Source: VBCG01 sp044226535
GTDB lineage: Bacteria; Pseudomonadota; Gammaproteobacteria; Burkholderiales; Casimicrobiaceae
Assembly (NCBI GenBank): GCA_044226535.1
Contig: JBGAGT010000015.1
Span: 1 to 64,000, forward strand
Direction: 5' to 3'
Length of the DNA stretch: 64,000 nucleotides
This document shows, piece by piece, positions 29,807-39,332 of this stretch (position 1 is the stretch's first letter; every line of letters starts with the position of its first letter). Below the pieces are notes generated by a model. The model had not been told where the DNA came from. It saw only the letters and a list, made by a program, of their open reading frames with translations, and did not search any database. Both the position numbers and the translations under genes were made by a program.

Positions 29807-30460
29807 TCAGTCCGCCGGCAGGAAGCGCGCGACGGCGACGCTCGCGAGCTCGGCGAGGCGCATCAGGTACAGCGTCCCCATGCCGGGATGGAAGCGGTTG
29901 GCGTCGGGGCTCGCCAGCGACAGGAGGCCGAAGGTGTGCGAGGTGCGCAGCGGCAGGTAGGCGAACGACGCGAGCTCGTCGGCGTTGTCGAACCATTCGC
30001 TGGTCTCGAACGCCGCCTCGGGGCCGCAATACGGCGAGCCCAGCGCGTCGGCATAGCCGCGCGTCTCGGCCGACACCGCGGCGAGCTCGGGCAGGTAGGA
30101 CTGCTCGGGCACGCGGCCCCACAGCCGCACGGCCACCGAGGGCACGCCGAAGTCCTCGGTGAGCGCGTGGGTGAGCACGGCCAGCGTGGTCTCGAGGTCG
30201 GGCGCGGCAAACAGCGCCAGCGTCGAGCGATGGAGCTTCTCGCCGATGGCGTCGTTGTCGTTGCCGTAGGCGATGAGCTCGCGCAGCTTCATCTCGAGCT
30301 CGGCGTTCTTCTCCCGCAGCGCCAGCACCTGTCGCTCGGCCAGCGGGATCGCATGGCCGCCGTGGGGATGCGGGATCGCGAGGTCGGCGATCACGTCGGC
30401 GTGGTCGTCGAAGAAATGCGGGTTCTCGCGCAGGTAGTCGGCTACGTCCTTGGGATTCAT
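29807..30460 (-). CDS. DUF484 family protein (GAF-like)
   Basis: 217 residues. Starts MNPKDVADYLRENPHFFDDHADVI, the family hallmark, followed by a short coiled coil (ERQVLALREKNAELEMKLREL) and a GAF-like domain ending in FHPGMGTLYLMRLAELAS. Function unknown; the gene is conserved between dapF and xerC in proteobacteria. Confidence 0.9.
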   Translation of the reverse strand: MNPKDVADYLRENPHFFDDHADVIADLAIPHPHGGHAIPLAERQVLALREKNAELEMKLRELIAYGNDNDAIGEKLHRSTLALFAAPDLETTLAVLTHALTEDFGVPSVAVRLWGRVPEQSYLPELAAVSAETRGYADALGSPYCGPEAAFETSEWFDNADELASFAYLPLRTSHTFGLLSLASPDANRFHPGMGTLYLMRLAELASVAVARFLPAD

Positions 30461-30490
30461 CGGTGGCGTTCTCGCCCTCAGTGGGTCCAC

Positions 30491-31324
30491 TCAGTAGGTC
30501 CATTCACCTTCGAACACGACGGCGGCGGGGCCCGTCATCGTCACCGGCCTGCCTTCGCCCTCCCAGGCGATGGTCAACGGCCCGCCGCGCGTCTGCACGC
30601 GCACGGGGCTGTCGACGAGGCCGCGGCGGATGCCCGCAACCACCGCGGCACATGCACCCGTCCCGCAAGCCAGCGTCTCGCCCGCGCCGCGCTCGTAGAC
30701 GCGCAACCGGATGTTAGCGCGATCGACCACCTGCATGTAGCCCGCGTTGACCCTGCGCGGGAAGCGCGGGTGCCGCTCGATCAGCGGGCCCTCGCGACCG
30801 ACGGGTGCCCGGTCGACGTCGCCGACGACCTGGACCGCATGCGGATTGCCCATCGACAACACCGAGACCTCGACCATGGCCCCATCGACGTCGAGGCGGT
30901 CGATCACGCCGCCGCTGCCGCCCTCGAAGGGCACCTCGGCCGGCGCGAAGCGCGGCACGCCCATGTCGACCGTCACCTCCCCGCCGTCCTCGAGGCGCGG
31001 CACGATGATCCCCGACGCAGTCTCGACGCGGATTTCGCGCTTGTCGGTCAGGCCCTTGTCGCGAACGAACACCACGAAGCAGCGCGCGCCGTTGCCGCAT
31101 TGCTCGACCTCGCCGCCGTCGGCGTTGAAGATGCGGTAGCGGAAGTCGACGCCGGCCTCGCGCGCGGGCTCGACCACCAGCACCTGGTCGCAGCCGACGC
31201 CGAAGCGGCGGTCGGCGAGGCGCCGGATCTCGGCCTCCCCGAGCGCGAACGGCGAGCGCGTGGCGTCGACGACCACGAAATCGTTGCCGAGGCCCTGCAT
31301 CTTGGTGAAGGCGAGCGTCGCCAC
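30491..31324 (-). CDS. dapF: diaminopimelate epimerase
   Basis: 277 residues from the GTG at 31324. Interconverts LL- and meso-diaminopimelate for lysine and peptidoglycan. The catalytic cysteines are C76 (EQCGNGARC) and C220 (LACGTGAC). The core start FTKMQGLGNDFVVVDA is typical. An ATG at 31378 would add 18 residues of unusual basic sequence, so the GTG is preferred, though neither has a good Shine-Dalgarno sequence. Between the LEA14-like and DUF484 genes, same strand. Confidence 0.93.
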   Translation of the reverse strand: MATLAFTKMQGLGNDFVVVDATRSPFALGEAEIRRLADRRFGVGCDQVLVVEPAREAGVDFRYRIFNADGGEVEQCGNGARCFVVFVRDKGLTDKREIRVETASGIIVPRLEDGGEVTVDMGVPRFAPAEVPFEGGSGGVIDRLDVDGAMVEVSVLSMGNPHAVQVVGDVDRAPVGREGPLIERHPRFPRRVNAGYMQVVDRANIRLRVYERGAGETLACGTGACAAVVAGIRRGLVDSPVRVQTRGGPLTIAWEGEGRPVTMTGPAAVVFEGEWTY

Positions 31325-31397
31325 GGTCAGCGTCGCGCGCGCAAGGCGCCGCGGCCCGTGGGCAGAAGGCTTCCGCATGGCGCGCCGCGGCCGCGCG

Positions 31398-31880
31398 TCA
31401 TGGGGTCGCTCCGCGCCGCAGCAGCCTCGCTGCGTCGACGTTGCCCGCGCGCGCGAAGGGCAGGCGCGTCCCGTTCCCGGTGACGAGGTCGCCGCGGACG
31501 TCGTAGCGCAGCGAGCCCTCGCGCAGCGCGAGCTCGAGCGCGCGCCCGACGAGGCGGAAGTCGACATCGAGGTCCATGCTCACCGGCGTGGTCGCCGAGG
31601 CCGCGAGGCTGACCGGCTGCACCAGCGTGCCCGTCGCCGCGTCGCGATCGGCCAGCCGGACGCTGTAGTCGAGGCTTCGCACGTCGAGCGCGAACGCGTT
31701 CGGGTTGCGCACCCCCAGCGTGACGCGCAGCCTCGCGCGGTCCTGCACCACGGAGACCGCATCGACCGACGCGAGCTCCACTTCAGGCGGCTGGGGGCGG
31801 ATCGACATCGCGCCGCAGGCGGCGAGCGCCAGCGCGGCGAGCATCGCGGACCATCGCAGCCCTGCGAGAAACGACGACAT
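31398..31880 (-). CDS. LEA14/WHy-domain lipoprotein
   Basis: 160 residues. Lipoprotein signal peptide with lipobox LAAC near residue 22, then a single late-embryogenesis-abundant type 2 (WHy) domain: VELASVDAVSVVQDRARLRVTLGVRNPNAFALDVRSLDYSVRLAD and a repeat of beta strands. Such proteins are envelope proteins linked to desiccation or stress in some bacteria; the precise role is unknown. First gene of the dapF-DUF484-xerC group, 57 nt downstream of soxG. Confidence 0.85.
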   Translation of the reverse strand: MSSFLAGLRWSAMLAALALAACGAMSIRPQPPEVELASVDAVSVVQDRARLRVTLGVRNPNAFALDVRSLDYSVRLADRDAATGTLVQPVSLAASATTPVSMDLDVDFRLVGRALELALREGSLRYDVRGDLVTGNGTRLPFARAGNVDAARLLRRGATP

Positions 31881-31937
31881 GGCTGCGAGTTTAACCAACC
31901 CGCGCAGGATGGCCGCCGGACGCGCGCAGGCCGGCCA

Positions 31938-32480
31938 TCAGGCCGTCGACGCATTCACCGAGGCCACCGCCGCCTGAAGCGCGTCTTCCGCGTCCCGCGC
32001 GAGGCTGCGTGCCACCGCGACCCGGAAGCCCTCGTCTCCCTGCGGCCGGTACACCAGCGCCGCGACATGGCCGAGCATGCTGCCGGCGCAGGCGCCGGGC
32101 GTGAAGGCGCGCGGGTGGAGGTCCAGCGGGCACAGCGCCGCGAGCGCGGTCGCGGCACCGTGCCCGCGCAGTTGCCACCACGCATACGCCGCGGAGACGT
32201 CGAACAGCGCGCCGCCGGAATCCGCGAACGCGCGGCGCGCGCCTTCGTAGTCGCGCGAGTCCGGCGTTGCGTCCAGCACCAGCCAGGCACGCGGGCCCGT
32301 CCACAAGAGCGTGACCGTGCCGGCCTGCGCGCTGGTGCAGGGACGCGTCGGCAGCGCAGCGCCGAAGCGGCGTGCGGCCTCCTCCGCGAAGCTCGCATGT
32401 GCCGCGTCGCCGCGCAGCGCCCAGAGCGTGGGGATCGCCAGCGGGACCATCGTCGCCGGTGGTGCGGGCCGCGCGTTCAT
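31938..32480 (-). CDS. soxG: sarcosine oxidase gamma subunit
   Basis: 180 residues, in the normal SoxG range. Contains the GcvT-like fold segments TVTLLWTGPRAWLVL, GGALFDVSAAYAWWQLRG and a LCPLDLHPRAF motif. Small structural subunit of heterotetrameric sarcosine oxidase. Its ATG overlaps the soxA stop by four bases (ATGA), which with the gene order BDAG supports the call. Confidence 0.88.
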   Translation of the reverse strand: MNARPAPPATMVPLAIPTLWALRGDAAHASFAEEAARRFGAALPTRPCTSAQAGTVTLLWTGPRAWLVLDATPDSRDYEGARRAFADSGGALFDVSAAYAWWQLRGHGAATALAALCPLDLHPRAFTPGACAGSMLGHVAALVYRPQGDEGFRVAVARSLARDAEDALQAAVASVNASTA

Positions 32481-35428
32481 CGCAGCCTCGTCCCGTCGGG
32501 ATCGACGAAGCACGGCGGCCCGACCGTCACCTCGGCCTGGGCGTTCGCGAGTGGCGACACCGCCCACAGCGTCTCGCCGTGGCGCGCGCGTCCGCCGGCG
32601 AGGAGGGCGAGGCCGATCGACGCGCCCACATGCGGGCTGTCGCACCACGAGGTCACGTGCCCTTCGATCGGGTTGGGTGCGGTGCGCCGCGGGTCGGCGA
32701 CGAGCTTGCCGCCGCGGGGCATGCGTGAGCCGGGCTTCGCCGTCAGCCCCACGAGCTGCCAGCGCCCGGGCTCGCGCAGCGCGGCGCGATCGCACAGCGG
32801 CTTGCCGATGCACCACTTGGCCGCGCTGACGAGCTTGCCCATGCCGAGGTCGTCGGCGGTGGTGCGTCCGTCGATCTCGGCGCCGATGACCACATGCCCC
32901 TTCTCGATGCGCAGCGTGCCCATCGCCTCGGTGCCGTAGGGCATGATGCCGAAGGGCTCCCCGGCGGCGAGCACGGCCTCCCACATCGCGAGCGCATGCG
33001 TCGAAGGCACGTGGATCTCGTAGGCGAGCTCGCCCGAGTAGCTCATCCGGAAAAGGCGCACCGGCACCTCGCCCGCGGCCGTGCGCAGCATCGCGCGGCC
33101 GGCCGCGAGGAAGGGGAACGCCTCGTTCGACACGTCGATGTCGACGATCCGCGCCAGCACCTCGCGCGCACGCGGCCCCGACAGCGCCGCGGCGGCCCAT
33201 TGCTCGGTCACCGACACCGCATGCACCTCGAGCGCCGGCCAGTCGACCTGCAGCAGGCGCTCGAGGTGCTGCATGATCGCGCCCGCGTTGGCGGTGGTCG
33301 TCGTCATCAGGTAGTGCGTGTCGTCGAGGCGGGTGGTCGTGCCGTCGTCGCGGACGATGCCGTCCTCGCGCAGCATGAGGCCATAGCGGCAGCGACCCAC
33401 CGCCAGCGTGCCGAAGCGGTTGGCGTAGACGCGGTCGAGGAACCCGGCGGCGTCGCGGCCCGCGAGCTCGATCTTGCCCAGCGTCGACACGTCGACGACG
33501 CCGACCGCCGCGCGCACGTTGCGCGCCTCGCGCGCCGCGGCGTCGTCCTCGCTCTCGCCGGCGCGCGGATACGAGTGCGGCCGTTGCCACAGGCCGGTGT
33601 TGGCCATGCGCGCACCGTGGGCCGCGTGCCAGTCGTGCAATGGCGAGCGGCGCACCGGCTCGACATGCGCGCCGTGCGCATGCCCCGGGAAGGCGCCGAG
33701 CGTCACCGGCGTGTACGGCGGGCGGAAGGTCGTCGTGCCGACCTGCGGGATGGAGGTCGCCAGCCGCTCCGCCATCAGCGCGAGTCCGACGACGTTCGAG
33801 GTCTTGCCCTGGTCGGTACCCATGCCCAGCGTGGTGTAGCGCTTGAGATGCTCGACCGACTGGTAACCCTCGCGCGCGGCGAGCCCGATGTCGTCGACGG
33901 TGACGTCGTCCTGCAGGTCGACGAAGCACTTGTCGCCGGCGCGCGCCGCGGGCACCGACCACAGCGGAAACGTCGCCACGCGCGACGCCGAGTCCGTTTC
34001 CGCGGCCTTGACCGTCGCCGGCGCCGCCGCGACGCGCGGGCCGCGCCCGGCGCCTTCGGCCAGCGCCAGCGCACGCCGCCCGGCCGCCTCGCCTTCCTGC
34101 CGCGCCGCCGCGGTGTCGCAAAAGCCGTTGACCGCGCCGGCGCAGGCAATGGGCCAGGGCGAGGCATCGGGCACGAAGCTCGCGGTGCGCTCGTCGTAGC
34201 GCAGCGTGCCGCGCGCATGCGAGAAGAGGTGCACGGCGGGACCGTGGCCGCCCGACACCGCGACGAGGTCGCAGTCGAGGCGCGTGGTGCCGCCGCCCTC
34301 GGTCGCGACGTCGACGCCGGCGACATGAAGCCGCCCGTGCGTGCGCACGATGGCCGAGCGCGACAGCATGCGCAGGCCCTCGGCGCGGGCACGCGCGGGT
34401 AGCGCGCCCTGCAGCATCGCCTCGGAGCGCGCGTCGACGATGGCGGCGATGTCGACGCCGGCGCCGCGCAGCGCCAGCGCCGAGCGGTACGCCGCGTCGT
34501 GGTTGGCGAATACCACCGCGCGCGCGCCGGGCAGGACGCCGTAGCGCTCGACATAGGCCGCGGCCGCGCCGGCGAGCATCGAGCCGGGGACGTCGTTGCC
34601 CCCATAGGCGATGCCGCGCTCGATCGCGCCGGTCGCGAGCACGATCGCCCCGGCGCGGATGAACCACATCCGCTGCCGCGGCAGCGCCGGGTCCGGGTTC
34701 GCCAGGTGGTCGGTGACCCGTTCGATCGCGCCGACCAGGTTGCCGTCGTAGTGCCCGAACGCGGTCGTGCGCGTGAGCACGGTGACTTCCGGCCCCGCCA
34801 CCTCGCCCTCGAGGCGCGGCGACTGCTGGCAGATCATCACGCGCGCGCCGGCCGCCGCCGCGGTCCGGGCGGCGGCCACGCCCGCCGGGCCGCCGCCGAT
34901 CACCAGCACGTCGCAATGCGCATAGCGGTGCTCGTAGCGGCCGGGGTCCTGCGCCTGCGGTGCGCGACCCATGCCTGCGGCGCGACGGATCGCGCGCTCG
35001 TAGCGCATCCACCCGCGCGGCGTGCCCGGCCACATGAAGGTCTTGTAGTAGAAGCCGGCGGGCAAGAGCGGCGAGACGAGGTTGGCGAAGGCACCGACGT
35101 CGAAACCCAACGAAGGCCAGCGGTTCTGGCTCGCCGCGTCGAGGCCCTCGTGGAGCTCGAGGGTCGTCGCGCGCGTGTTGGGCTCGGTGCGCGCACCGCG
35201 CGCGAGCTGCACCAGCGCGTTGGGCTCCTCGACGCCCGCGCTGTAGATGCCGCGCGGACGGTGGTACTTGAAGCTGCGCCCGACGAGGTGCACGCCATTG
35301 GCGAGCAGCGCCGAGGCCAGCGTGTCGCCCGAATAGCCTTCGTGGCGCTGCCCGTCGAAGGTGAAGGCGAGCGGCTGCGCGCGATCGATCGCGCTGCCGC
35401 CGCTCGCGAGCCGCCGGCGCTGCGTCAT
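32477..35428 (-). CDS. soxA: sarcosine oxidase alpha subunit
   Basis: 983 residues. An N-terminal ferredoxin-like segment (FTFDGQRHEGYSGDTLASALLANG) is followed by an NAD-binding Rossmann motif (VLVIGGGPAGVAAARTA, about 170), a second dinucleotide domain, and a C-terminal GcvT-like THF-binding domain (RMANTGLWQRPHSYPR to the end, with GVVDVSTLGKIEL). Oxidises sarcosine to glycine, with formaldehyde or methylene-THF and H2O2 as products. Overlaps soxD upstream and soxG downstream by ATGA. Confidence 0.95.
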   Translation of the reverse strand: MTQRRRLASGGSAIDRAQPLAFTFDGQRHEGYSGDTLASALLANGVHLVGRSFKYHRPRGIYSAGVEEPNALVQLARGARTEPNTRATTLELHEGLDAASQNRWPSLGFDVGAFANLVSPLLPAGFYYKTFMWPGTPRGWMRYERAIRRAAGMGRAPQAQDPGRYEHRYAHCDVLVIGGGPAGVAAARTAAAAGARVMICQQSPRLEGEVAGPEVTVLTRTTAFGHYDGNLVGAIERVTDHLANPDPALPRQRMWFIRAGAIVLATGAIERGIAYGGNDVPGSMLAGAAAAYVERYGVLPGARAVVFANHDAAYRSALALRGAGVDIAAIVDARSEAMLQGALPARARAEGLRMLSRSAIVRTHGRLHVAGVDVATEGGGTTRLDCDLVAVSGGHGPAVHLFSHARGTLRYDERTASFVPDASPWPIACAGAVNGFCDTAAARQEGEAAGRRALALAEGAGRGPRVAAAPATVKAAETDSASRVATFPLWSVPAARAGDKCFVDLQDDVTVDDIGLAAREGYQSVEHLKRYTTLGMGTDQGKTSNVVGLALMAERLATSIPQVGTTTFRPPYTPVTLGAFPGHAHGAHVEPVRRSPLHDWHAAHGARMANTGLWQRPHSYPRAGESEDDAAAREARNVRAAVGVVDVSTLGKIELAGRDAAGFLDRVYANRFGTLAVGRCRYGLMLREDGIVRDDGTTTRLDDTHYLMTTTTANAGAIMQHLERLLQVDWPALEVHAVSVTEQWAAAALSGPRAREVLARIVDIDVSNEAFPFLAAGRAMLRTAAGEVPVRLFRMSYSGELAYEIHVPSTHALAMWEAVLAAGEPFGIMPYGTEAMGTLRIEKGHVVIGAEIDGRTTADDLGMGKLVSAAKWCIGKPLCDRAALREPGRWQLVGLTAKPGSRMPRGGKLVADPRRTAPNPIEGHVTSWCDSPHVGASIGLALLAGGRARHGETLWAVSPLANAQAEVTVGPPCFVDPDGTRLR

Positions 35429-35700
35429 CGCGGCGCGTCCCCGAGCGGCTCGCCCGGCGGGGCGCTGGCGAGGATGTCGTGGGTGCGCGTGTCGCGGCGG
35501 ACCTTGAACCAGCTCCGGCAACCAGCGCCGTGGTACCACAGCTCGTCGTGCGGCCCCTTGGGGTTGTCGCGCAGGTAGACGTAATCGGTCCAGGCCTGCT
35601 CGGACGCGTCCGCCGCGGGACGCTCGAGCGTCGCGTCGCCGCCGTAGGTGAACTCGACCTGGTTGCGCGGGCCGCACCAGGGGCAGGGGATCAGCAGCAT
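35425..35700 (-). CDS. soxD: sarcosine oxidase delta subunit
   Basis: 91 residues. Zinc-binding pattern C6-x2-C9 (CPWC) with a later H and C in YHGAGCRSWF, and the conserved ERPAADASEQAWTDYVYLRDNPKG. Small structural subunit of the heterotetramer. Stop overlaps the soxA start; 10 nt after soxB. Confidence 0.95.
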   Translation of the reverse strand: MLLIPCPWCGPRNQVEFTYGGDATLERPAADASEQAWTDYVYLRDNPKGPHDELWYHGAGCRSWFKVRRDTRTHDILASAPPGEPLGDAPR

Positions 35701-35710
35701 CGCGCGTTCC

Positions 35711-36964
35711 TCAGTGCACCCAGGGGTACGGGCCGCCGCCCTTTTCGTCGATCACGCGGCCTTCGGCGAAGCGCTCCAGCGTGAACGCCGCGTTGAGCGG
35801 GTGGGGCGTATCGTTGGCGATGGTCCAGGCATGCGTGTAACCCGACGCGGGGGTCGCCTTGAAGCCGCCGTAGCACCAGCCGCCGGTCATGGTGAGGCCC
35901 TTCACCGGAAGCTTGCCGATGATGGGGCTGCCGTCCATGGTCATGTCCATGATGCCGCCCCAGCTGCGCATCAGCCGCAGTCGCCCGAAGCTGGGGAAGA
36001 GCGCGGTGCAGGCGGCCACGACGTTCTCGATCATCGGCAGGTTGCCGCGCTGCGCATAGGAGTTGTAGAAGTCGAGGTCGCCGCCCATCACGAGCTCGCC
36101 CTTGTCGGACTGGCTGATGTAGAAGTGCACGGCACCCGAGGTCACGACGGTGTCGAGCACGGGCTTCAGCGGCTCCGACACCATCGCCTGCAGCACATGC
36201 GACTCGATGGGCAGGCGGATGCCGGCCATCGCCGCGACCTGGCTCGAGTGTCCCGCCACTGCGATGCCGACCTTGCCGGTGCGGATGTCGCCCTGTGTCG
36301 TGCGAACGCCGGCGATCGCGCCCTTCTCGACGACCAGCCCCGTGACCTCGCAGCGCTGCACGATGTCGACGCCCAGCGCGTCGGCGGCACGCGCATAGCC
36401 CCAGGCGACCGCATCATGGCGCACCGTGCCGCCGCGCGGCTGCAGGAGGCCGCCGAGGATGGGGAAGCGCGCGTTCGCCGAGCAATCGAGGTTGGGGATG
36501 CGGCGCGCGATCTCCTCGCGCCACAGGAACTCGGCGTCGATGCCGTTGAGGCGCATCGCGTTGCCGCGCCGCATCGCCGCGTCCACGTCGCCCGGCGCAT
36601 GCACCAGGTTGAGGACGCCGCGCGCGCTGTACATGACGTTGAAGTTGAGCGCCTGCGACAGCCCTTCCCAGAGCTTGAGCGAGAACTCGTAGAAATGCGC
36701 GTTGGCGTCGAGGTGGTAATTCGAGCGCACGATGGTGGTGTTGCGCCCGGTGTTGCCGCCGCCGAGCCAGCCCTTCTCGAGCACGGCCACGTTGCGCATG
36801 CCGTGCTCCTTGGCGAGGTAGTAGGCGGTGGCGAGACCGTGGCCGCCGCCGCCGATGATCACGGCGTCGTAGCTGGCCTTCGGCTTCGCGTTGCGCCAGG
36901 CCGCGGGCCAGTGGCGGTGGCCGGAGGCGGCATTGCGGGCGAGCGAGAAGATCGAATAGTGCAT
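35711..36964 (-). CDS. soxB: sarcosine oxidase beta subunit
   Basis: 417 residues. FAD-binding Rossmann motif VIIGGGGHGLATAYYLA (about 35-50), NTGRNTTIVRSNY, and the segment GGTVRHDAVAWGYA. The histidine of that last segment is probably the covalent FMN attachment site of this family. Catalytic flavin subunit of heterotetrameric sarcosine oxidase. It lies 10 nt after the ABC ATPase gene, tying the enzyme to the transporter. Confidence 0.95.
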   Translation of the reverse strand: MHYSIFSLARNAASGHRHWPAAWRNAKPKASYDAVIIGGGGHGLATAYYLAKEHGMRNVAVLEKGWLGGGNTGRNTTIVRSNYHLDANAHFYEFSLKLWEGLSQALNFNVMYSARGVLNLVHAPGDVDAAMRRGNAMRLNGIDAEFLWREEIARRIPNLDCSANARFPILGGLLQPRGGTVRHDAVAWGYARAADALGVDIVQRCEVTGLVVEKGAIAGVRTTQGDIRTGKVGIAVAGHSSQVAAMAGIRLPIESHVLQAMVSEPLKPVLDTVVTSGAVHFYISQSDKGELVMGGDLDFYNSYAQRGNLPMIENVVAACTALFPSFGRLRLMRSWGGIMDMTMDGSPIIGKLPVKGLTMTGGWCYGGFKATPASGYTHAWTIANDTPHPLNAAFTLERFAEGRVIDEKGGGPYPWVH

Positions 36965-36973
36965 CGGCGGCGG

Positions 36974-37723
36974 CTACAGCACCTGCGACAGGAAGGCGCG
37001 GGTGCGCTCCTTCTGCGGGTCGTCGAACAGCTTCGCCGGTGGCCCCGACTCCACGATCAGCCCCCCGTCGGTGAAATACACCTGGTCCGCCACCTCCCGC
37101 GCAAACCGCATCTCGTGCGTCACGATCATGCACGTCATCCCGTCGCGCACCAGCTCGTGGATGGTGTTCAGCACCTCCTTCACCGTCTCCGGATCGAGCG
37201 CCGCCGTCACCTCGTCGAACAGCATCACCTCCGGACGCATCGCCAGCGACCGCGCGATCGCCACCCGCTGCTGCTGGCCCCCCGACAGCTCGCCCGGATA
37301 GGCGTCCTGCTTCGCCGCCAGCCCCACCTTCGCCAGGAGCGCCACCGCCCGCTCGCGCACCGCCTTGGGCTCCTCCTTCAGCACGTGGATCGGCGCCATC
37401 ATCACGTTCTCGATCGCCGTCTTGTGCGGGAAGAGGTTGTACTGCTGGAACACCATCGACACTTCCTTGCGCAGCGCGATCTTCTCGGCGTCCGTCTTCA
37501 GCGCATGCACCTCGAAGTCGGCAACGCGGATCGTCCCGCGCTCGATCGGCACCAGACCGTTGACGCAGCGCAAGAGCGTCGACTTGCCCGACCCCGACGG
37601 CCCGATGATGCACGCCACCCCGCCGCGCGGCACGCTCATCGTCACCCCGCGCAGCACCTGCACCGCGCCGAAGGACTTGTGCACGTCTTCGATGGCGACG
37701 ATCGGCCGGCTGGCGTCGTTCAT
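36974..37723 (-). CDS. amino-acid ABC transporter ATP-binding protein (GlnQ/HisP type)
   Basis: 249 residues. Walker A GPSGSGKST, Q-loop VFQQYNLFPH, signature LSGGQQQR, Walker B VMLFDEVTAALDPE and H-loop VTHEM are all intact. Note VTAALDPE in place of the more usual TSALDPE. ATPase of the polar amino-acid importer whose permeases precede it (ATGA overlap). The C1-rich context suggests sarcosine, glycine or a methylated amino acid as substrate (inference). Confidence 0.93.
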   Translation of the reverse strand: MNDASRPIVAIEDVHKSFGAVQVLRGVTMSVPRGGVACIIGPSGSGKSTLLRCVNGLVPIERGTIRVADFEVHALKTDAEKIALRKEVSMVFQQYNLFPHKTAIENVMMAPIHVLKEEPKAVRERAVALLAKVGLAAKQDAYPGELSGGQQQRVAIARSLAMRPEVMLFDEVTAALDPETVKEVLNTIHELVRDGMTCMIVTHEMRFAREVADQVYFTDGGLIVESGPPAKLFDDPQKERTRAFLSQVL

Positions 37724-38589
37724 GAGATCACCTGGTAGCGCCGCTCCAGCACCGTCGTCCAGCGCGCGATCGGGTAGCAGTACAGGAAGAACCACAGCAG
37801 CACGTAGCTGTAGAACGCAAGCAGCAGGCCGGGCCGCGCCTCCGCCGACAGCGCGCGCTGGGTCAGGGTCATCACCTCGTTGACACCCACGATCGACACC
37901 AGCACCGTCGACATGGTGAGGATCGCGTAGAGGTTCATCCAGGGCGGCAGCATCCGCTTGATGCACTGGGGGAAGATGATCATCCACATGGTCTGCCTGC
38001 GCTTGAACGCGAGCGACGCCGCCGCCTCCCATTGGGTACTGGGGAGGGACTGCACGGCGCCGCGCAGGAGCTCGGCGACGTTGGCCATGACGGGCAATGC
38101 GAGCCCGAAGGTCGCCTTGGTCCAGTCGGGGATGGGGATGCGCACGCCGAACACCGTCACCTGGAAGGGCAGCAGGAACATGCAGTAGAACAGCAGCACC
38201 AGCCACGGCGCGTTGCGGAAGAAGCCCGTCACCCACGAGGCGCCCGTGCGCACCGGGCGCAGCAGCGAGATCTGCGCATAGCCCAGCAGGAAGCCCGCGA
38301 AGGTGCCGATGGCCATGGCCATGAAGCTGATCAGGAGGTTGAAGAGGAAGCCGCGGAACAAGAGCGGCGTCCACTTCCACAGCGTGGCGAGCACCCCGGG
38401 CTGCCCGTCGCCGACCTGCGCCTGCGCGATGCCGCAGCCCAGCAGGAAGGCGAGCAGCAGCACGACCCCTGTGCCCTTGCCCGGCCGCAGCGACGCGAGG
38501 CCCAGGCGCCGCTCGCTGCGCGCGCGGGACGCGAGCACCGCGGCGGCGGGCAGCAGCACGGGCAGGGAACCGCGCGTTGCCCCGCTCAC
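37720..38589 (-). CDS. amino-acid ABC transporter permease
   Basis: 289 residues from a GTG that overlaps the preceding permease stop (GTGA). HisM/GlnP-like with several membrane helices and the inner-membrane EAA-type loop QWEAAASLAFKRRQTMWMIIFPQ. Longer at the N-terminus than most family members because of an extra hydrophobic segment (residues 1-70). Forms the channel with the other permease at 38586-39320. Confidence 0.88.
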   Translation of the reverse strand: MSGATRGSLPVLLPAAAVLASRARSERRLGLASLRPGKGTGVVLLLAFLLGCGIAQAQVGDGQPGVLATLWKWTPLLFRGFLFNLLISFMAMAIGTFAGFLLGYAQISLLRPVRTGASWVTGFFRNAPWLVLLFYCMFLLPFQVTVFGVRIPIPDWTKATFGLALPVMANVAELLRGAVQSLPSTQWEAAASLAFKRRQTMWMIIFPQCIKRMLPPWMNLYAILTMSTVLVSIVGVNEVMTLTQRALSAEARPGLLLAFYSYVLLWFFLYCYPIARWTTVLERRYQVIS

Positions 38590-39320
38590 GCCCCGAACCC
38601 CGGCACCAGCATGCGCTTCTCGACGCGTCCCATCGCCCAGACCAGGATGCCCACCAGCACCAGGTAGGCGATCAGCAGCACGTTCATCATCACCGGCACG
38701 TTGAGCTCGTCGGACCAGATCTGGCTCGAGACATACAGCATCTCGGGCACCGCGATCGCATAGGCCAGTGTGGTCGTCTTCACCAGGTTGACGAGGTTGT
38801 TGTTGAGCGCGGGCAGGCTGATGCGGAAGGCCAGCGGCAGCACGATGCGCAGGTAGGCCTGCAGCCGGCTGAAGCCCAGCGACTCGGCGGCCTCGAGCGT
38901 GGTGCGCGGCACGGCCTCGATGCCAGCGCGGAAGATCTCCACGTTGAAGGCGCCGGCGAAGAACGACAGCGAAATCACCGCCCAGGTGACGTTGCTGATC
39001 AGCGGCCCCTGGCCGAACACGTTCTTGAGCAGCCCGCCGAGGCCGAAATAGAAGAAGTAGAGCTGCACCAGCGGCGGCGTGTTGCGGAAGGCCTGGATGT
39101 ACCAGTAGACGACGGTGCGCGGGACCCGCAGGCGCGAGCCCTGGATCCACGCGCCCGCGACGCCGATCGCCACCGAGAGCACGATGCAGACGACCGACAG
39201 CTCGATGGTCATCACGAGCCCGCTGGCGAAGCGGGCCCGGTCGAAGGCGTCGTAGAAGATCGTGAGATTGATCCCGGTGGCTTCGTTCAGCCGCCGGAAC
39301 CAATCCCAGACCGCTTGCAT
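38586..39320 (-). CDS. amino-acid ABC transporter permease
   Basis: 244 residues. TIGR01726-like HEQ region (RTVVYWYIQAFRNTPPLVQLYFFYFGL) and the EAA loop LEAAESLGFSRLQAYLRIVLPLAFR. Inner-membrane permease partner of the 37720-38589 protein. 12 nt after the binding-protein gene. Confidence 0.92.
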   Translation of the reverse strand: MQAVWDWFRRLNEATGINLTIFYDAFDRARFASGLVMTIELSVVCIVLSVAIGVAGAWIQGSRLRVPRTVVYWYIQAFRNTPPLVQLYFFYFGLGGLLKNVFGQGPLISNVTWAVISLSFFAGAFNVEIFRAGIEAVPRTTLEAAESLGFSRLQAYLRIVLPLAFRISLPALNNNLVNLVKTTTLAYAIAVPEMLYVSSQIWSDELNVPVMMNVLLIAYLVLVGILVWAMGRVEKRMLVPGFGA

Positions 39321-39332
39321 GCAGCTATACGG